Source: Prevotella sp. UBA4217 (lineage in GTDB: Bacteria; Bacteroidota; Bacteroidia; Bacteroidales; Bacteroidaceae). Taken from it: a stretch of DNA of 64,000 nucleotides. Location: contig DFTH01000011.1 in the NCBI GenBank assembly GCA_002379425.1, positions 102,970-166,969 on the forward strand, read 5' to 3'. A model generated the notes under the pieces. It was not told the DNA's origin, ran no database searches, and saw only the letters and a list, made by a program, of their open reading frames with translations. The translations under genes were made by a program, and so were the position numbers. Shown here piece after piece: positions 28,320 through 36,794 of the stretch. The stretch's first letter is position 1; each line of letters opens with the position of its first letter.

Positions 28320-30131
28320 ATGAAACAGACAATTTGTAAGAGTATGAAGAAGACGATGGTGAGTACCAGTCGTCTGTTGTCGTGTATTGCGGCTTTGAGT
28401 ATTATCGCCTGTCTGGGTGTGCTTACCAGTTGCTCGAGCAATGACAACCCAAGTGGCGGTGACATCATTTCAGAGAAGGCAGACCTTGTTGTGTATGGCA
28501 AAATTTTCACCGCCGAGGGCAACCAGATTGCAGAGGCTTTTGCCGTGAAGGACGGCAAGTACATCTATGTAGGCGACAAGACGGGAGCCGAAGCCTATGT
28601 CGAGGCAGGCAAGACCGAGGTGGTGGACTATACCGGCAAGGGACTTGTAATGCCCGGTTGCGGCAACGGACATGCACACTACTCGATGGCTAACGCCATC
28701 AAATTAGTCGGTGCGACAGTAGGATTAGAGGACAATGCCAGCAAGTTCCTGACGGAAATCGTACCTGCTGCTGTCAAGCAGGCAAGAGACGCAGGGGCAA
28801 AAAGTATTTTTGGTTTCGGATGGAATGTTCATGTCTTCGAGAGTAATATGCCTACTCGCCAACAGTTGGATGCCATCTGCAGTGATATTCCTATGTACTT
28901 CTCAGACAATGAGGGTCACAAGGGGCTGGCAAATACCGCCTTACTGGTCAAGGCTGGTATTATGAAGGCTGACGGCACCGTGCTCAAAAAAGATGGAGAC
29001 ATATTAGGTGGTGAGATTGTAATGGGTACTGACGGCACACCTACAGGCTATCTGAAGGAGCAGGCCGGCACTTACGCACGTTCCTTCTTAGACAATGAAA
29101 GTCTCTTTAGCCTTGACATTGCAAGTGATATCTTGCCAAAAATCGAACAGCAACTATTGTCTGAGGGCTACACCATGTATCTCGATGGCTGGGGTTCCTA
29201 TTTCTTTAACACTAATTTCTATCAGGCCGCTCAACAGTTAGACAATGCTGGTGGTATGCACTTCGTGTTGGGCCTGTCCTACGAGATTGAAAGTTGGATG
29301 AATATTGACGAAGCCCTGGCCAAGGCTGCTGACACCAAGAAATTTGCTTCCACTCGCGTCAAACCGAACTGGATTAAACTCTTTATGGACGGCACGGTGG
29401 AGACTGGCACCGGATTTGTGAATCCGCCCTATCCTGACGGACATCAGGGCCTGCCCAACTGGTCGGAAGAGCAACTGACCGACATGACACGTGTGGCTAA
29501 TGAAAACGGAGTAACTATGCACGTACATGTCATGGGCAACAAGGGCGTCACGCGTATTGTCAACGCCTTCATCAATGGCGGAAAGGATGAGATGCGTAAC
29601 ACGCTGGTTCACGTGCGTAATATTGACGAAGCAGATTACAAGCGTATGGCAGACCATAATATCTATGTCACCTCTGGTGTGCTTTGGCATTACGGTCCTG
29701 ATGGTCTGGCTGAGTATATGCGCGAGCATGGTATCGTTCCGGCAGGCCAGGAAGACAAATCTTATCCGATGAAATCGTATTTTGACAACGGCATTATTGC
29801 AACCACCCACTCGGACTATCCTGCACTGAGCGGCAGCCCAGACGACCCGTTTGGCATTATGGAGATAGCCGTGACAGGTATGCTTACAGGAGTGAACGGA
29901 AAGCCCTACTGGACTGAAGAACTCGTCACCCGCGAGCAGGCCATCGCCGCTATGACTATCAACATTGCCAAGCAGATGTTCCTGGAGAACGAGCGGGGCA
30001 GCATCAAGGCTGGCAAGTATGCCGACTTCCTCCTCGTCACCAAGGATGTGCTTTCGTGTCCTGAGAATGAGATTCACGAGGCCAAGCCCGCAGCCACCTA
30101 CTTCGAGGGGAAAAAGGTTTTCTCGATGTAA
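28320..30131 (+). CDS. amidohydrolase-3 (YtcJ-like) lipoprotein
   Basis: About 603 residues from ATG 28320, preceded by an AAAAAGGA ribosome-binding-like run. A signal peptide ends in a lipobox (LTSCSS). The enzyme core begins VVDYTGKGLVMPGCGNGHAH, with the HxH metal pair, and continues with HVHVMGNKG (about residue 415) and THSDYPALS near residue 515. This is the AepA/YtcJ branch of the metal-dependent amidohydrolases. It would hydrolyse an amide or related bond in the periplasm or at the surface; the substrate is unknown. A strong terminator follows at 30155-30189. Regulation by the upstream AraC protein is likely. Confidence 0.85.
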   Translation: MKQTICKSMKKTMVSTSRLLSCIAALSIIACLGVLTSCSSNDNPSGGDIISEKADLVVYGKIFTAEGNQIAEAFAVKDGKYIYVGDKTGAEAYVEAGKTEVVDYTGKGLVMPGCGNGHAHYSMANAIKLVGATVGLEDNASKFLTEIVPAAVKQARDAGAKSIFGFGWNVHVFESNMPTRQQLDAICSDIPMYFSDNEGHKGLANTALLVKAGIMKADGTVLKKDGDILGGEIVMGTDGTPTGYLKEQAGTYARSFLDNESLFSLDIASDILPKIEQQLLSEGYTMYLDGWGSYFFNTNFYQAAQQLDNAGGMHFVLGLSYEIESWMNIDEALAKAADTKKFASTRVKPNWIKLFMDGTVETGTGFVNPPYPDGHQGLPNWSEEQLTDMTRVANENGVTMHVHVMGNKGVTRIVNAFINGGKDEMRNTLVHVRNIDEADYKRMADHNIYVTSGVLWHYGPDGLAEYMREHGIVPAGQEDKSYPMKSYFDNGIIATTHSDYPALSGSPDDPFGIMEIAVTGMLTGVNGKPYWTEELVTREQAIAAMTINIAKQMFLENERGSIKAGKYADFLLVTKDVLSCPENEIHEAKPAATYFEGKKVFSM

Positions 30132-30154
30132 CATGCTGGCATGGCATGACTCTG

Positions 30155-30189
30155 AATGATTATCCGCAATTTGCGGATAATCATTTTTT
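30155..30189 (+). terminator. terminator after the amidohydrolase gene
   Basis: AATGATTATCCGCAA (30155-30169) and TTGCGGATAATCATT (30171-30185) form a near-perfect hairpin followed by a T run. Confidence 0.88.
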
Positions 30190-30246
30190 GTAATCCTGAT
30201 AACTTCGCTTATTTTTCGTCAATTTTGCGATAATCTTCTGAAAATG

Positions 30247-30278
30247 TTTTTCCATTACAGCCTTTTTTCGTACCTTTG
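30247..30278 (+). promoter_or_regulatory. promoter for the 30318-30956 gene
   Basis: TTTT (30247-30250, one off TTTG), a 20-nt spacer, then TACCTTTG (30271-30278). Confidence 0.65.
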
Positions 30279-30317
30279 CACCCGAGTTCTTAACTATTTT
30301 ATATATCATTTGAGCCT

Positions 30318-30956
30318 TTGAAGCGTATATTTGGTTTCACAATATCCATAGGATTGCTTATCGTCTGTCTGATGGCGATAAGTTGTGGAGATTCCCGTGG
30401 TCATGCCGCGGATGGTGCAGACGTGAAGATGAAGAAAAAGCCGGCAGGCACGACCGCCGTCTCCGATTCCATGAAGACGGAGATGGCACTCCAACTGGAG
30501 CGTGAGGTCATACGCGATCGCGTGAGGACGATCTATAGGATGGTGAAGCAGGAAAACGTCAATCTTGGAGGGTCGGTGGATAACGACCTACTGGACAGGC
30601 AGTTCTGCTCGAAGTCGTGGAACAAGTTGCTGATGGCCGTCCGGATGAAAGAGCATAACACGAACTCCCTGTTCTTTGAGGTCAACCACTGGACGATGCT
30701 CTATGACACCGACTTGGTCGATTTTGACGAGTTTGAGGTCAAGAACAACAGTATGATGGAACTTGGGGGAGTGCGCACTGCCACGGTCAACTTTACCGTC
30801 TATACAGCCCATACCTATACACCAGCCCGTATTGACCTGGTGTATGAGGATGGAGAGTGGAAGATAGATAACTTCTACAACCTGAAGTACATGCTCAACA
30901 TGCGTGCCAGCATGTGGCAGTACTTAGGCAATGATATGATGAGTTACTTTATTTGA
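30318..30956 (+). CDS. lipoprotein of unknown function with TTG start
   Basis: 212 residues. In the open frame (bounded by a stop at 30291) the only usable start is TTG 30318, which gives a sensible lipoprotein signal: [20 protein letters not shown] then ISC. The mature part includes a helical stretch ([20 protein letters not shown]) and a beta-rich end ([20 protein letters not shown] then [18 protein letters not shown]) resembling a DUF3828/NTF2-like domain. Its stop overlaps the convergent HerA-like gene by 8 nt. Role unknown. Confidence 0.72.
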   Translation: MKRIFGFTISIGLLIVCLMAISCGDSRGHAADGADVKMKKKPAGTTAVSDSMKTEMALQLEREVIRDRVRTIYRMVKQENVNLGGSVDNDLLDRQFCSKSWNKLLMAVRMKEHNTNSLFFEVNHWTMLYDTDLVDFDEFEVKNNSMMELGGVRTATVNFTVYTAHTYTPARIDLVYEDGEWKIDNFYNLKYMLNMRASMWQYLGNDMMSYFI

Positions 30957-32526
30957 TCAGGTTGCCGAGGATGTCGCGCGTGAGTTCCTTGGTGATGGAG
31001 CGCGTGGCGGCACTGGTGGCATTCTTCACCACACGGCCTGTGGCGGAGGTTGACGACTTGGTCTTCTTACCTGTCACCTTGTTACTGACATACGTGCCGA
31101 GGATGGTGGCGAGTGTTGATGTGATAGCCGTGAAGACGGCCTTCCACACCTTGCTCATGATACCAGGCTTCTGCTTGTCCTTGGCGGCAGCCTTCTCTTC
31201 CTCAGCGGCGGCTTTCTCCTGCTCCTGTTCCTGCATGGCCTGCTCTGCCTCAGCCATCAGCACCTCGAAGGCACTCTCGCGATCCACGGGGGTGTCGTAC
31301 TTGCCATAGATGCGGCTCTGCTTGATGATGTCCAGACGCTGTCCCTCCGTGACGGCACCAATCTGACTGAGCGGGAAGAGAATCTTCGCGCGCTCCACCA
31401 TCGTCGGGGCACCCTTCTCGTCGAGGAAACTGACGAGGGCTTCACCCGTCTCCAGGTTCATGATAGCCTCGTCTGTCTTGAAGGCAGGATTGGCTCGGAA
31501 GGTATCGGCAGCGGTCTTCACGGCCTTCTGGTCTTTCGGCGTATAGGCGCGGAGGGCATGCTGCACGCGGTTGCCGAGTTGTCCGAGGATGTTCTCTGGG
31601 ATGTCCGTGGGGCTCTGGGTGATGAAGTAGATACCCACGCCCTTGGAACGGATGAGGCGGATGACCTGCTCAATCTTGTCGAGCAGTGCCTTCGACGTGT
31701 CAGTGAAGAGCATGTGGGCCTCATCGAAGAAGAACACGAGTTTGGGCAGTGGCAGGTCGCCAACTTCGGGCAGGGTGGAGTACAGTTCACTCAGGAGCCA
31801 CAGCAGGAAGGTGGAATAGAGTTTGGGCTGCATCATCAGTTTGTCGGCAGCCAGTACGTTCATCACACCCTTGCCACCCTCTGTCTGGAGCAGGTCCTGG
31901 ATATCGAAGGAGGGCAGTCCGAAGAACTTGTCGGCCCCCTGGTTCTCCAACTGGAGCAGTGAGCGCTGGATGGCGCCAATCGTCTGGGCGGAGATATTAC
32001 CATATTTGGTGGTATAGTCCTTGGCATGCTTCGACACCCAGTCGAGCAGGGCGCGCAGGTCCTTCAGGTCGTCAAGCAGTACGGCGCGCTCATCGGCAAT
32101 GCGGAACACGATGTTGAGCACACCGTCTTGCGTCTCGTTCAACTGGAGGAGGCGTGAGAGCAACTGCGGTCCCATCTGGGAGATCGTGGCGCGCATGGGG
32201 TGACCCTGTTCGCCAAAGACGTCGAAGAACCTGACGGGGCAGGCCTGGAACTCGGGGCTCTCGATCTCAAACTCTGGCAGGCGCTTCTCGATGAAGCCGC
32301 TCATCTTGCCAACCTGGGAGATGCCACTGAGGTCACCTTTCATATCGGCCATGAAACAGGGTACGCCTGCCTGGCAGAATGTCTCCGCCATCACCTGGAG
32401 GGTGACGGTCTTACCCGTTCCCGTGGCACCTGCGATGAGTCCATGGCGATTAGCCATCTTACCTGTGATACTGAGCGCACCATTGGCGCAGTGGGCGATA
32501 TACAGCCCTCTTTCCTTGTCGTACAT
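30949..32526 (-). CDS. HerA-like ATPase (DUF853 family)
   Basis: 525 residues. Walker A is [17 protein letters not shown] near residue 30. Walker B is [10 protein letters not shown] near residue 265. [21 protein letters not shown] is the typical sensor region. This is the YjgR/DUF853 group of HerA/FtsK-type hexameric ATPases. The last ~110 residues hold a charged coiled coil ([20 protein letters not shown]) and a basic, partly hydrophobic end. Bacterial members are little characterised; a DNA-end processing or translocase role is inferred from HerA. A TATCTTTG -7 box is at 32558-32551. Confidence 0.88.
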   Translation of the reverse strand: MYDKERGLYIAHCANGALSITGKMANRHGLIAGATGTGKTVTLQVMAETFCQAGVPCFMADMKGDLSGISQVGKMSGFIEKRLPEFEIESPEFQACPVRFFDVFGEQGHPMRATISQMGPQLLSRLLQLNETQDGVLNIVFRIADERAVLLDDLKDLRALLDWVSKHAKDYTTKYGNISAQTIGAIQRSLLQLENQGADKFFGLPSFDIQDLLQTEGGKGVMNVLAADKLMMQPKLYSTFLLWLLSELYSTLPEVGDLPLPKLVFFFDEAHMLFTDTSKALLDKIEQVIRLIRSKGVGIYFITQSPTDIPENILGQLGNRVQHALRAYTPKDQKAVKTAADTFRANPAFKTDEAIMNLETGEALVSFLDEKGAPTMVERAKILFPLSQIGAVTEGQRLDIIKQSRIYGKYDTPVDRESAFEVLMAEAEQAMQEQEQEKAAAEEEKAAAKDKQKPGIMSKVWKAVFTAITSTLATILGTYVSNKVTGKKTKSSTSATGRVVKNATSAATRSITKELTRDILGNLIK

Positions 32527-32615
32527 AAGATTTATAGTTTAATTTTTCTGCAAAGATAGGAATTATTTCTTATATTTTTAGTATTTTTGCCGAAAAATAT
32601 GTCAACAATCGTTTA

Positions 32616-33947
32616 ATGATGAAGATTCTTAGGTTATTGGCCGTCTGTCTCCTGGTAGGAGCAACGGTAGAGACAAAAGCGCAGTTCGGTCCTCAGAAGG
32701 ACATGGACAGCAAGTATGCAACAGAACTGATTCAGCCTGGTACGGTGGCTCCTGACTTCAGGATGGTGACCCCGGAGGGGAAGAAGTTCCAGTTTGCCAA
32801 GTGGGCGAAGGGCAAGACGGTGGTGCTCGACTTCTGGGCTTCGTGGTGTCCTGACTGTCGCAAGGATGCTCCTGAGGTGGTGCGTATGTACGAGGCCTAC
32901 AGGCAGCATGGCATCGAGTTCCTTGGTGTCTCCATGGATACTGACGTGGATGCCTGGAAGGCGGCCATCGAGAAGTTTGGCATCGCCTATCCGCAGGTCA
33001 GTGAACTGAAGAAGTTCAAGGATACGGACATCTCCAAGGCCTATGGCGTGAAATGGATTCCCTCGATGGTGGTCGTTGGTCCTGACGGTCAGGTGAAACT
33101 ATCCACGGTATTGACCTATAAGGTCGATAAGTATCTGAAGGAACTGACGACAGGTGCCTACGTGCCTGCCAAGAAGGGTGAGAAGGTGTCCATCGACGGT
33201 GATCACGGCAAACTGGCAGCACTTATCCAGAAGCCTCAACTCCAGGAAGGAGAGCAGTGTCCGATGGTGGTGTTCTGCCATGGCTTTGGCGGTTCTAAGG
33301 ATGGTCCTCTGTTTGAACTGATCTGCGACACGCTCCAGGCGCATGGTATCGCCAGCATCCGTTTCGACTTCAACGGCCATGGCGAGAGCGAGGGCGAGTT
33401 CAAGGATATGACGGTGCCCAACGAGATCGAGGATGCCAAGAAAGTCGTGGAATATGTGCGCGACCTGCGCTATGTCTCTGATGTGGCCATCGTAGGTCAT
33501 TCGCAGGGAGGTGTGGTGGCCTCGATGACGGCAGGCGTGCTGAGTGAGGCACTTGGAGAGCCCGCCTTCAAGGCCGTGGCGCTGATGGCCCCTGCTGCCG
33601 TGCTCCGCGACGATGCCATCAAGGGCAATACGATGGGAAAGATGTACGACCCCTTCGATCCAGGTGAGTATATCGAACTCTTCGGAGGCATGAAACTGGG
33701 TGGCAACTATATCCGCACGGCCTTCTCGCTGCCTATCTACGAGACGGCTGCCAAGTATCAGGGACCAGCCCTCATCGTGCATGGCAATGCCGATCGCGTG
33801 GTGCCTTATACCTACGGCGAGCGCTACCATCAGATATGGCCTGGGAGCGAGTACGTGATGCAGGAGTATTTCGACCATGGCTTCTCGCAGAACATCTACC
33901 GTTCGACGGATATCGTAGCACAGTTCCTGATCAGGACCCTGAAATAG
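32616..33947 (+). CDS. fusion of TlpA-like thioredoxin and alpha/beta hydrolase, secreted
   Basis: 443 residues. A signal peptide (MMKILRLLAVCLLVGATVETKA) is followed by a thioredoxin-like domain (~45-180) with the redox motif WCPDC at about residue 76. From ~190 the protein is an alpha/beta hydrolase: oxyanion region FCHGFGGSKDG, nucleophile elbow GHSQGG at about residue 295, Asp in HGNADRVVPY and His in EYFDHGFSQ. The second half resembles cinnamoyl/feruloyl esterases. Both active sites look intact. The fusion would put disulphide chemistry and ester cleavage in one periplasmic protein. A TATTTTTG -7 box is at 32582-32589. Confidence 0.88.
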   Translation: MMKILRLLAVCLLVGATVETKAQFGPQKDMDSKYATELIQPGTVAPDFRMVTPEGKKFQFAKWAKGKTVVLDFWASWCPDCRKDAPEVVRMYEAYRQHGIEFLGVSMDTDVDAWKAAIEKFGIAYPQVSELKKFKDTDISKAYGVKWIPSMVVVGPDGQVKLSTVLTYKVDKYLKELTTGAYVPAKKGEKVSIDGDHGKLAALIQKPQLQEGEQCPMVVFCHGFGGSKDGPLFELICDTLQAHGIASIRFDFNGHGESEGEFKDMTVPNEIEDAKKVVEYVRDLRYVSDVAIVGHSQGGVVASMTAGVLSEALGEPAFKAVALMAPAAVLRDDAIKGNTMGKMYDPFDPGEYIELFGGMKLGGNYIRTAFSLPIYETAAKYQGPALIVHGNADRVVPYTYGERYHQIWPGSEYVMQEYFDHGFSQNIYRSTDIVAQFLIRTLK

Positions 33948-33949
33948 AA

Positions 33950-33986
33950 AATAAGAATCCCGCCAAACTCTGGCGGGATTCTTATT
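33950..33986. terminator. bidirectional terminator between convergent genes
   Basis: AATAAGAATCCCGCCA (33950-33965), loop AACTC, then TGGCGGGATTCTTATT (33971-33986), fully complementary. Confidence 0.88.
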
Positions 33987-34002
33987 GAGGTATCTATCTG
34001 GT

Positions 34003-34950
34003 TTAGTATTTCAGAATCTGTCCTGGCATCAGACGCTTGGTCTTCTTGATGCGGTTGGCTTTGCAGAGGGCATCCACTGTCGTGTGACACTTGCGGGCGA
34101 TGGCCTGTAGTGTCTCACCCTTCTTCACCTTGTGGTAGTGGGCCACCTTGGTATAAGAGGCCTTGGGAGCCGCAATGGCGAGGTCGCTGTCCTCATCGTC
34201 GGCGCTGCCGCGACTAATGCTCTTGCTGCTGCCACCTACACCACGCAGGCGTGTGGCCTGGGCCGACTCTGCTGCATAGCGGTTGCGGCGGAAGTTGTAG
34301 AAGTCGCCAGTGACGTCCTGGTTGTGGAAGTCGAACATCAGGGCCGGATTCAGGGCCACGCCACAGAGGCGGGTCTCGAAGTGCAGGTGTGAACCTGTGC
34401 TGCGGCCCGTATTGCCACCCAGACCAATGGGGTCGCCAGCCTTCACATCCTGATTCTCGACGACGAGATGCTTCGACATGTGGCCATAGATGGTCTCCAG
34501 ACCATTGTGGTGGCGAATCACCACGTATTTTCCGTAGCCTCTGGGCTCGTATTTCACGATGCGGATCTTGCCACTGAAGGCAGCGCGGATGGTATCACCC
34601 ACATAGACCTTGATGTCGAGTCCCTTGTGCTGGCGTCCCCAGCGGGCACCGAAGTTGGAGGTCACGACGCGGCTGTCCGTAGGCATGCAGAATCCACGAA
34701 GGTCGATGCGGAAGGTATCGGGGAGCGTTGTCTCGCGGTGGGCATATACATTGTTCCAGTCCTCATAGAGATCGGCAGAGGGGTTCTCGAGTTCCTCACT
34801 GATGATCAGTCTCTTGAGGACGATGGAGTCAACGGCTTTCATCTTTCTGTCGATGGGCGCCTGCTTGGCTAAAAGGTCTTGGCCTGCGGCGGGAGCCACT
34901 GCCATGGCTGATAATGCAAAAAAGAATAGTTTCTTAATATTTATATTCAT
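34003..34950 (-). CDS. M23 peptidase with C-terminal LysM domain
   Basis: 315 residues from ATG 34950 (MNINIKKLFFFALSAMAVAP, signal peptide). The peptidase domain has the lysostaphin-type zinc site: GRQHKGLDIKV (H..D) and GSHLHFETRL, with YGHMSKH between. The last ~50 residues are a LysM: YHKVKKGETLQAIARKC then LMPGQILKY. It would cut peptidoglycan cross-bridges or stems in the periplasm and bind the glycan via LysM. Two other envelope genes (CapA-like, NlpC/P60) lie upstream on the same strand, suggesting a cell-wall cluster. A TAATTTTG -7 box at 34992-34985 has a weak -33 box at 21-nt spacing. Confidence 0.92.
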   Translation of the reverse strand: MNINIKKLFFFALSAMAVAPAAGQDLLAKQAPIDRKMKAVDSIVLKRLIISEELENPSADLYEDWNNVYAHRETTLPDTFRIDLRGFCMPTDSRVVTSNFGARWGRQHKGLDIKVYVGDTIRAAFSGKIRIVKYEPRGYGKYVVIRHHNGLETIYGHMSKHLVVENQDVKAGDPIGLGGNTGRSTGSHLHFETRLCGVALNPALMFDFHNQDVTGDFYNFRRNRYAAESAQATRLRGVGGSSKSISRGSADDEDSDLAIAAPKASYTKVAHYHKVKKGETLQAIARKCHTTVDALCKANRIKKTKRLMPGQILKY

Positions 34951-35061
34951 ACGGTTGTTTATTTTCAAAAGCAAAATTACGGTGCAAAATTAATAAATAA
35001 TGTAGAGAATATGCAATTTGTCGTCGGATTTTGTGCACTTTTAACACTTATCCCTTCTTTT

Positions 35062-36096
35062 TTAGCGTTTCCCCTTGAGTCTGATGGTGCCCTGCGCGTC
35101 GATCGTCGCCTGACTCTGGGGAATGTCTGCCTCACTCAGTTGCCTGATTTCGCGGGCGGCGCTCCCTGCCGCATCCTGGCGCGGGCCAACGCCCCGCGTC
35201 TGCAGGAAGGAGTGGATCTGGCCGTCGATAAACGACCCGTCGGCATTGATGTTGATCTCTACCACGGGGGCATAGCCGGAGATACCCGTCAGACTGACGT
35301 TATAGGGGGTGCAGAAATTGCCGAGGCTGTAGGCTATGAAACGGTCCTTATAGACTTCCATGGCGCGTACCACATGAGGACCATGCCCATAGACGACATC
35401 TGCCCCGTGGTCGATGCAGAAGTGGGCCAGTTGGCGCAGTGAGCCGCGATTCTCGCCCAGGAAACTCTCTGGACCTTGTGGCAGGTGGTTCTTCGTGCGC
35501 CCCTCGGCACCGCCATGGAAGGACACGATGACCAGGTCGCACTTGCTGACCAGATCATCGACGATGCGTCCCACGGTGGTGAGGTCGGTATGCTTCAGGG
35601 TGTAACTGTTGTGTCCGAAGGCGCAGAGCCCGATCTTCAGTCCCTTGCGCTCGATGACGGCACTCTCGATGCGCCCTGCGATGCCAGAGAAGAGGATGCC
35701 CTGGGACTCCAGCACGGTCTCTGTCGAGACGATACCCTCAGGGCCGAAGTCGTTGGCATGGTTGTTGGCCATGCTCAGGTAGTCGAAGCCTGCCTCCTTC
35801 AGCAGATGGCCATAACTGGTGGGGGTGCGGAAGGAGTAGGAGTTGGGGCCGCTTCCCTTGGTGCTCCTGCCTCCGTCGCAGAGCGTACCCTCCAGGTTGC
35901 CGAGGGTCAGGTCGGCATTCACGAGGATGTCCTTTGCATCGCGGAAGAGGTCTCTGCCTTCATTGGCGGGCAGCATGACACTGGGGAAGGTGGTGCCCAT
36001 CATGATATCGCCTGTCATCGCGATATTCAGCGTCTGGGCTTGAAGGGAAAGGATGCCGCAAGCGGCAATGGTCAGACTAATCAGTCGTTTGTTCAT
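35062..36096 (-). CDS. CapA family protein (PGA_cap metallophosphatase fold)
   Basis: 344 residues with a signal peptide (MNKRLISLTIAACGILSLQA). The CapA fold is clear: TLNIAMTGDIMMG at the N-terminus (metal Asp), DLTLGNLEGTL, YLSMANNHANDFG (metal His pair), VIVSFHGG and VYGHGPHVVRAMEVYKDRF. CapA proteins are related to calcineurin-like phosphatases and are tied to capsule or poly-gamma-glutamate handling. No other cap gene is near, so the substrate is open. The start overlaps the NlpC/P60 stop by 4 nt. Confidence 0.9.
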   Translation of the reverse strand: MNKRLISLTIAACGILSLQAQTLNIAMTGDIMMGTTFPSVMLPANEGRDLFRDAKDILVNADLTLGNLEGTLCDGGRSTKGSGPNSYSFRTPTSYGHLLKEAGFDYLSMANNHANDFGPEGIVSTETVLESQGILFSGIAGRIESAVIERKGLKIGLCAFGHNSYTLKHTDLTTVGRIVDDLVSKCDLVIVSFHGGAEGRTKNHLPQGPESFLGENRGSLRQLAHFCIDHGADVVYGHGPHVVRAMEVYKDRFIAYSLGNFCTPYNVSLTGISGYAPVVEININADGSFIDGQIHSFLQTRGVGPRQDAAGSAAREIRQLSEADIPQSQATIDAQGTIRLKGKR

Positions 36097-36653
36097 AAGG
36101 CACTGAGTTCAAGGATTCTGCGAGCACCAACATATCGTTTGGCATAATTGGATTCCGTTGAACTGCTGAGTTTCACGCCGTTCTTGCTGCTGGCATGGAT
36201 GAACGTGAAGTCGAGTGTGACAGGATCGACATCGACCACGATGCCCACATGGCCCACGTTATGGCCAGAGCCGGGGCTGGTGAAGAAGACCAGGTCGCCA
36301 CACTGGATCTCATCGCGGCGGATGGGGGTGTTGCGGGCATACTGGTCGCGCGAGGAGGCGCCGATGAAGATGTCTGTCTGCTGTTTATAGACGTAACTGG
36401 TAAAACCTGAGCAATCGAAAGCACTGGGGCCCTTGGCGCCTGACCTGTAGCGGGTGCCGAGGTGGGAGAAGGCCTCGTCAATCAGCATCTCCACCCTGTC
36501 GAAGTCCTGGTCATCATTCCCGTAGAGGAAGTCGAAATTGCCAATTTCTTCTTCATCCTGGTCTGGGGTAATGACAGGCCTATTTGTCTCTCCATTAGCG
36601 ATTTCGCTCATGGAAAACAAGATCAGTAGGGCACATAAAAATACTTTCTTCAT
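36093..36653 (-). CDS. NlpC/P60 family peptidoglycan hydrolase
   Basis: 186 residues with a signal peptide (MKKVFLCALLILFSMSEIAN). The NlpC/P60 triad is visible: Cys in AFDCSGFTSYV, His in NVGHVGIVVD, and a third polar residue in FTFIHASSKNGV. It would cleave D-glutamyl-diaminopimelate-type bonds in stem peptides. It is translationally coupled to capA-like (ATGA overlap), so the two probably act together in wall or surface polymer turnover. A TACCTTTG -7 box lies at 36697-36690. Confidence 0.92.
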   Translation of the reverse strand: MKKVFLCALLILFSMSEIANGETNRPVITPDQDEEEIGNFDFLYGNDDQDFDRVEMLIDEAFSHLGTRYRSGAKGPSAFDCSGFTSYVYKQQTDIFIGASSRDQYARNTPIRRDEIQCGDLVFFTSPGSGHNVGHVGIVVDVDPVTLDFTFIHASSKNGVKLSSSTESNYAKRYVGARRILELSAL

Positions 36654-36794
36654 TGTCAGGTAGGTTCTAATTACGAAAAAGATTCACTGCAAAGGTATAA
36701 AGAATTTTCCGAAAAAGAGCAGGATGGTTGTGTGCATTAACATATTTAGGGTTGTTTTAACACAAACCCCTCATCGCTTGACATTTCTAAAAAA

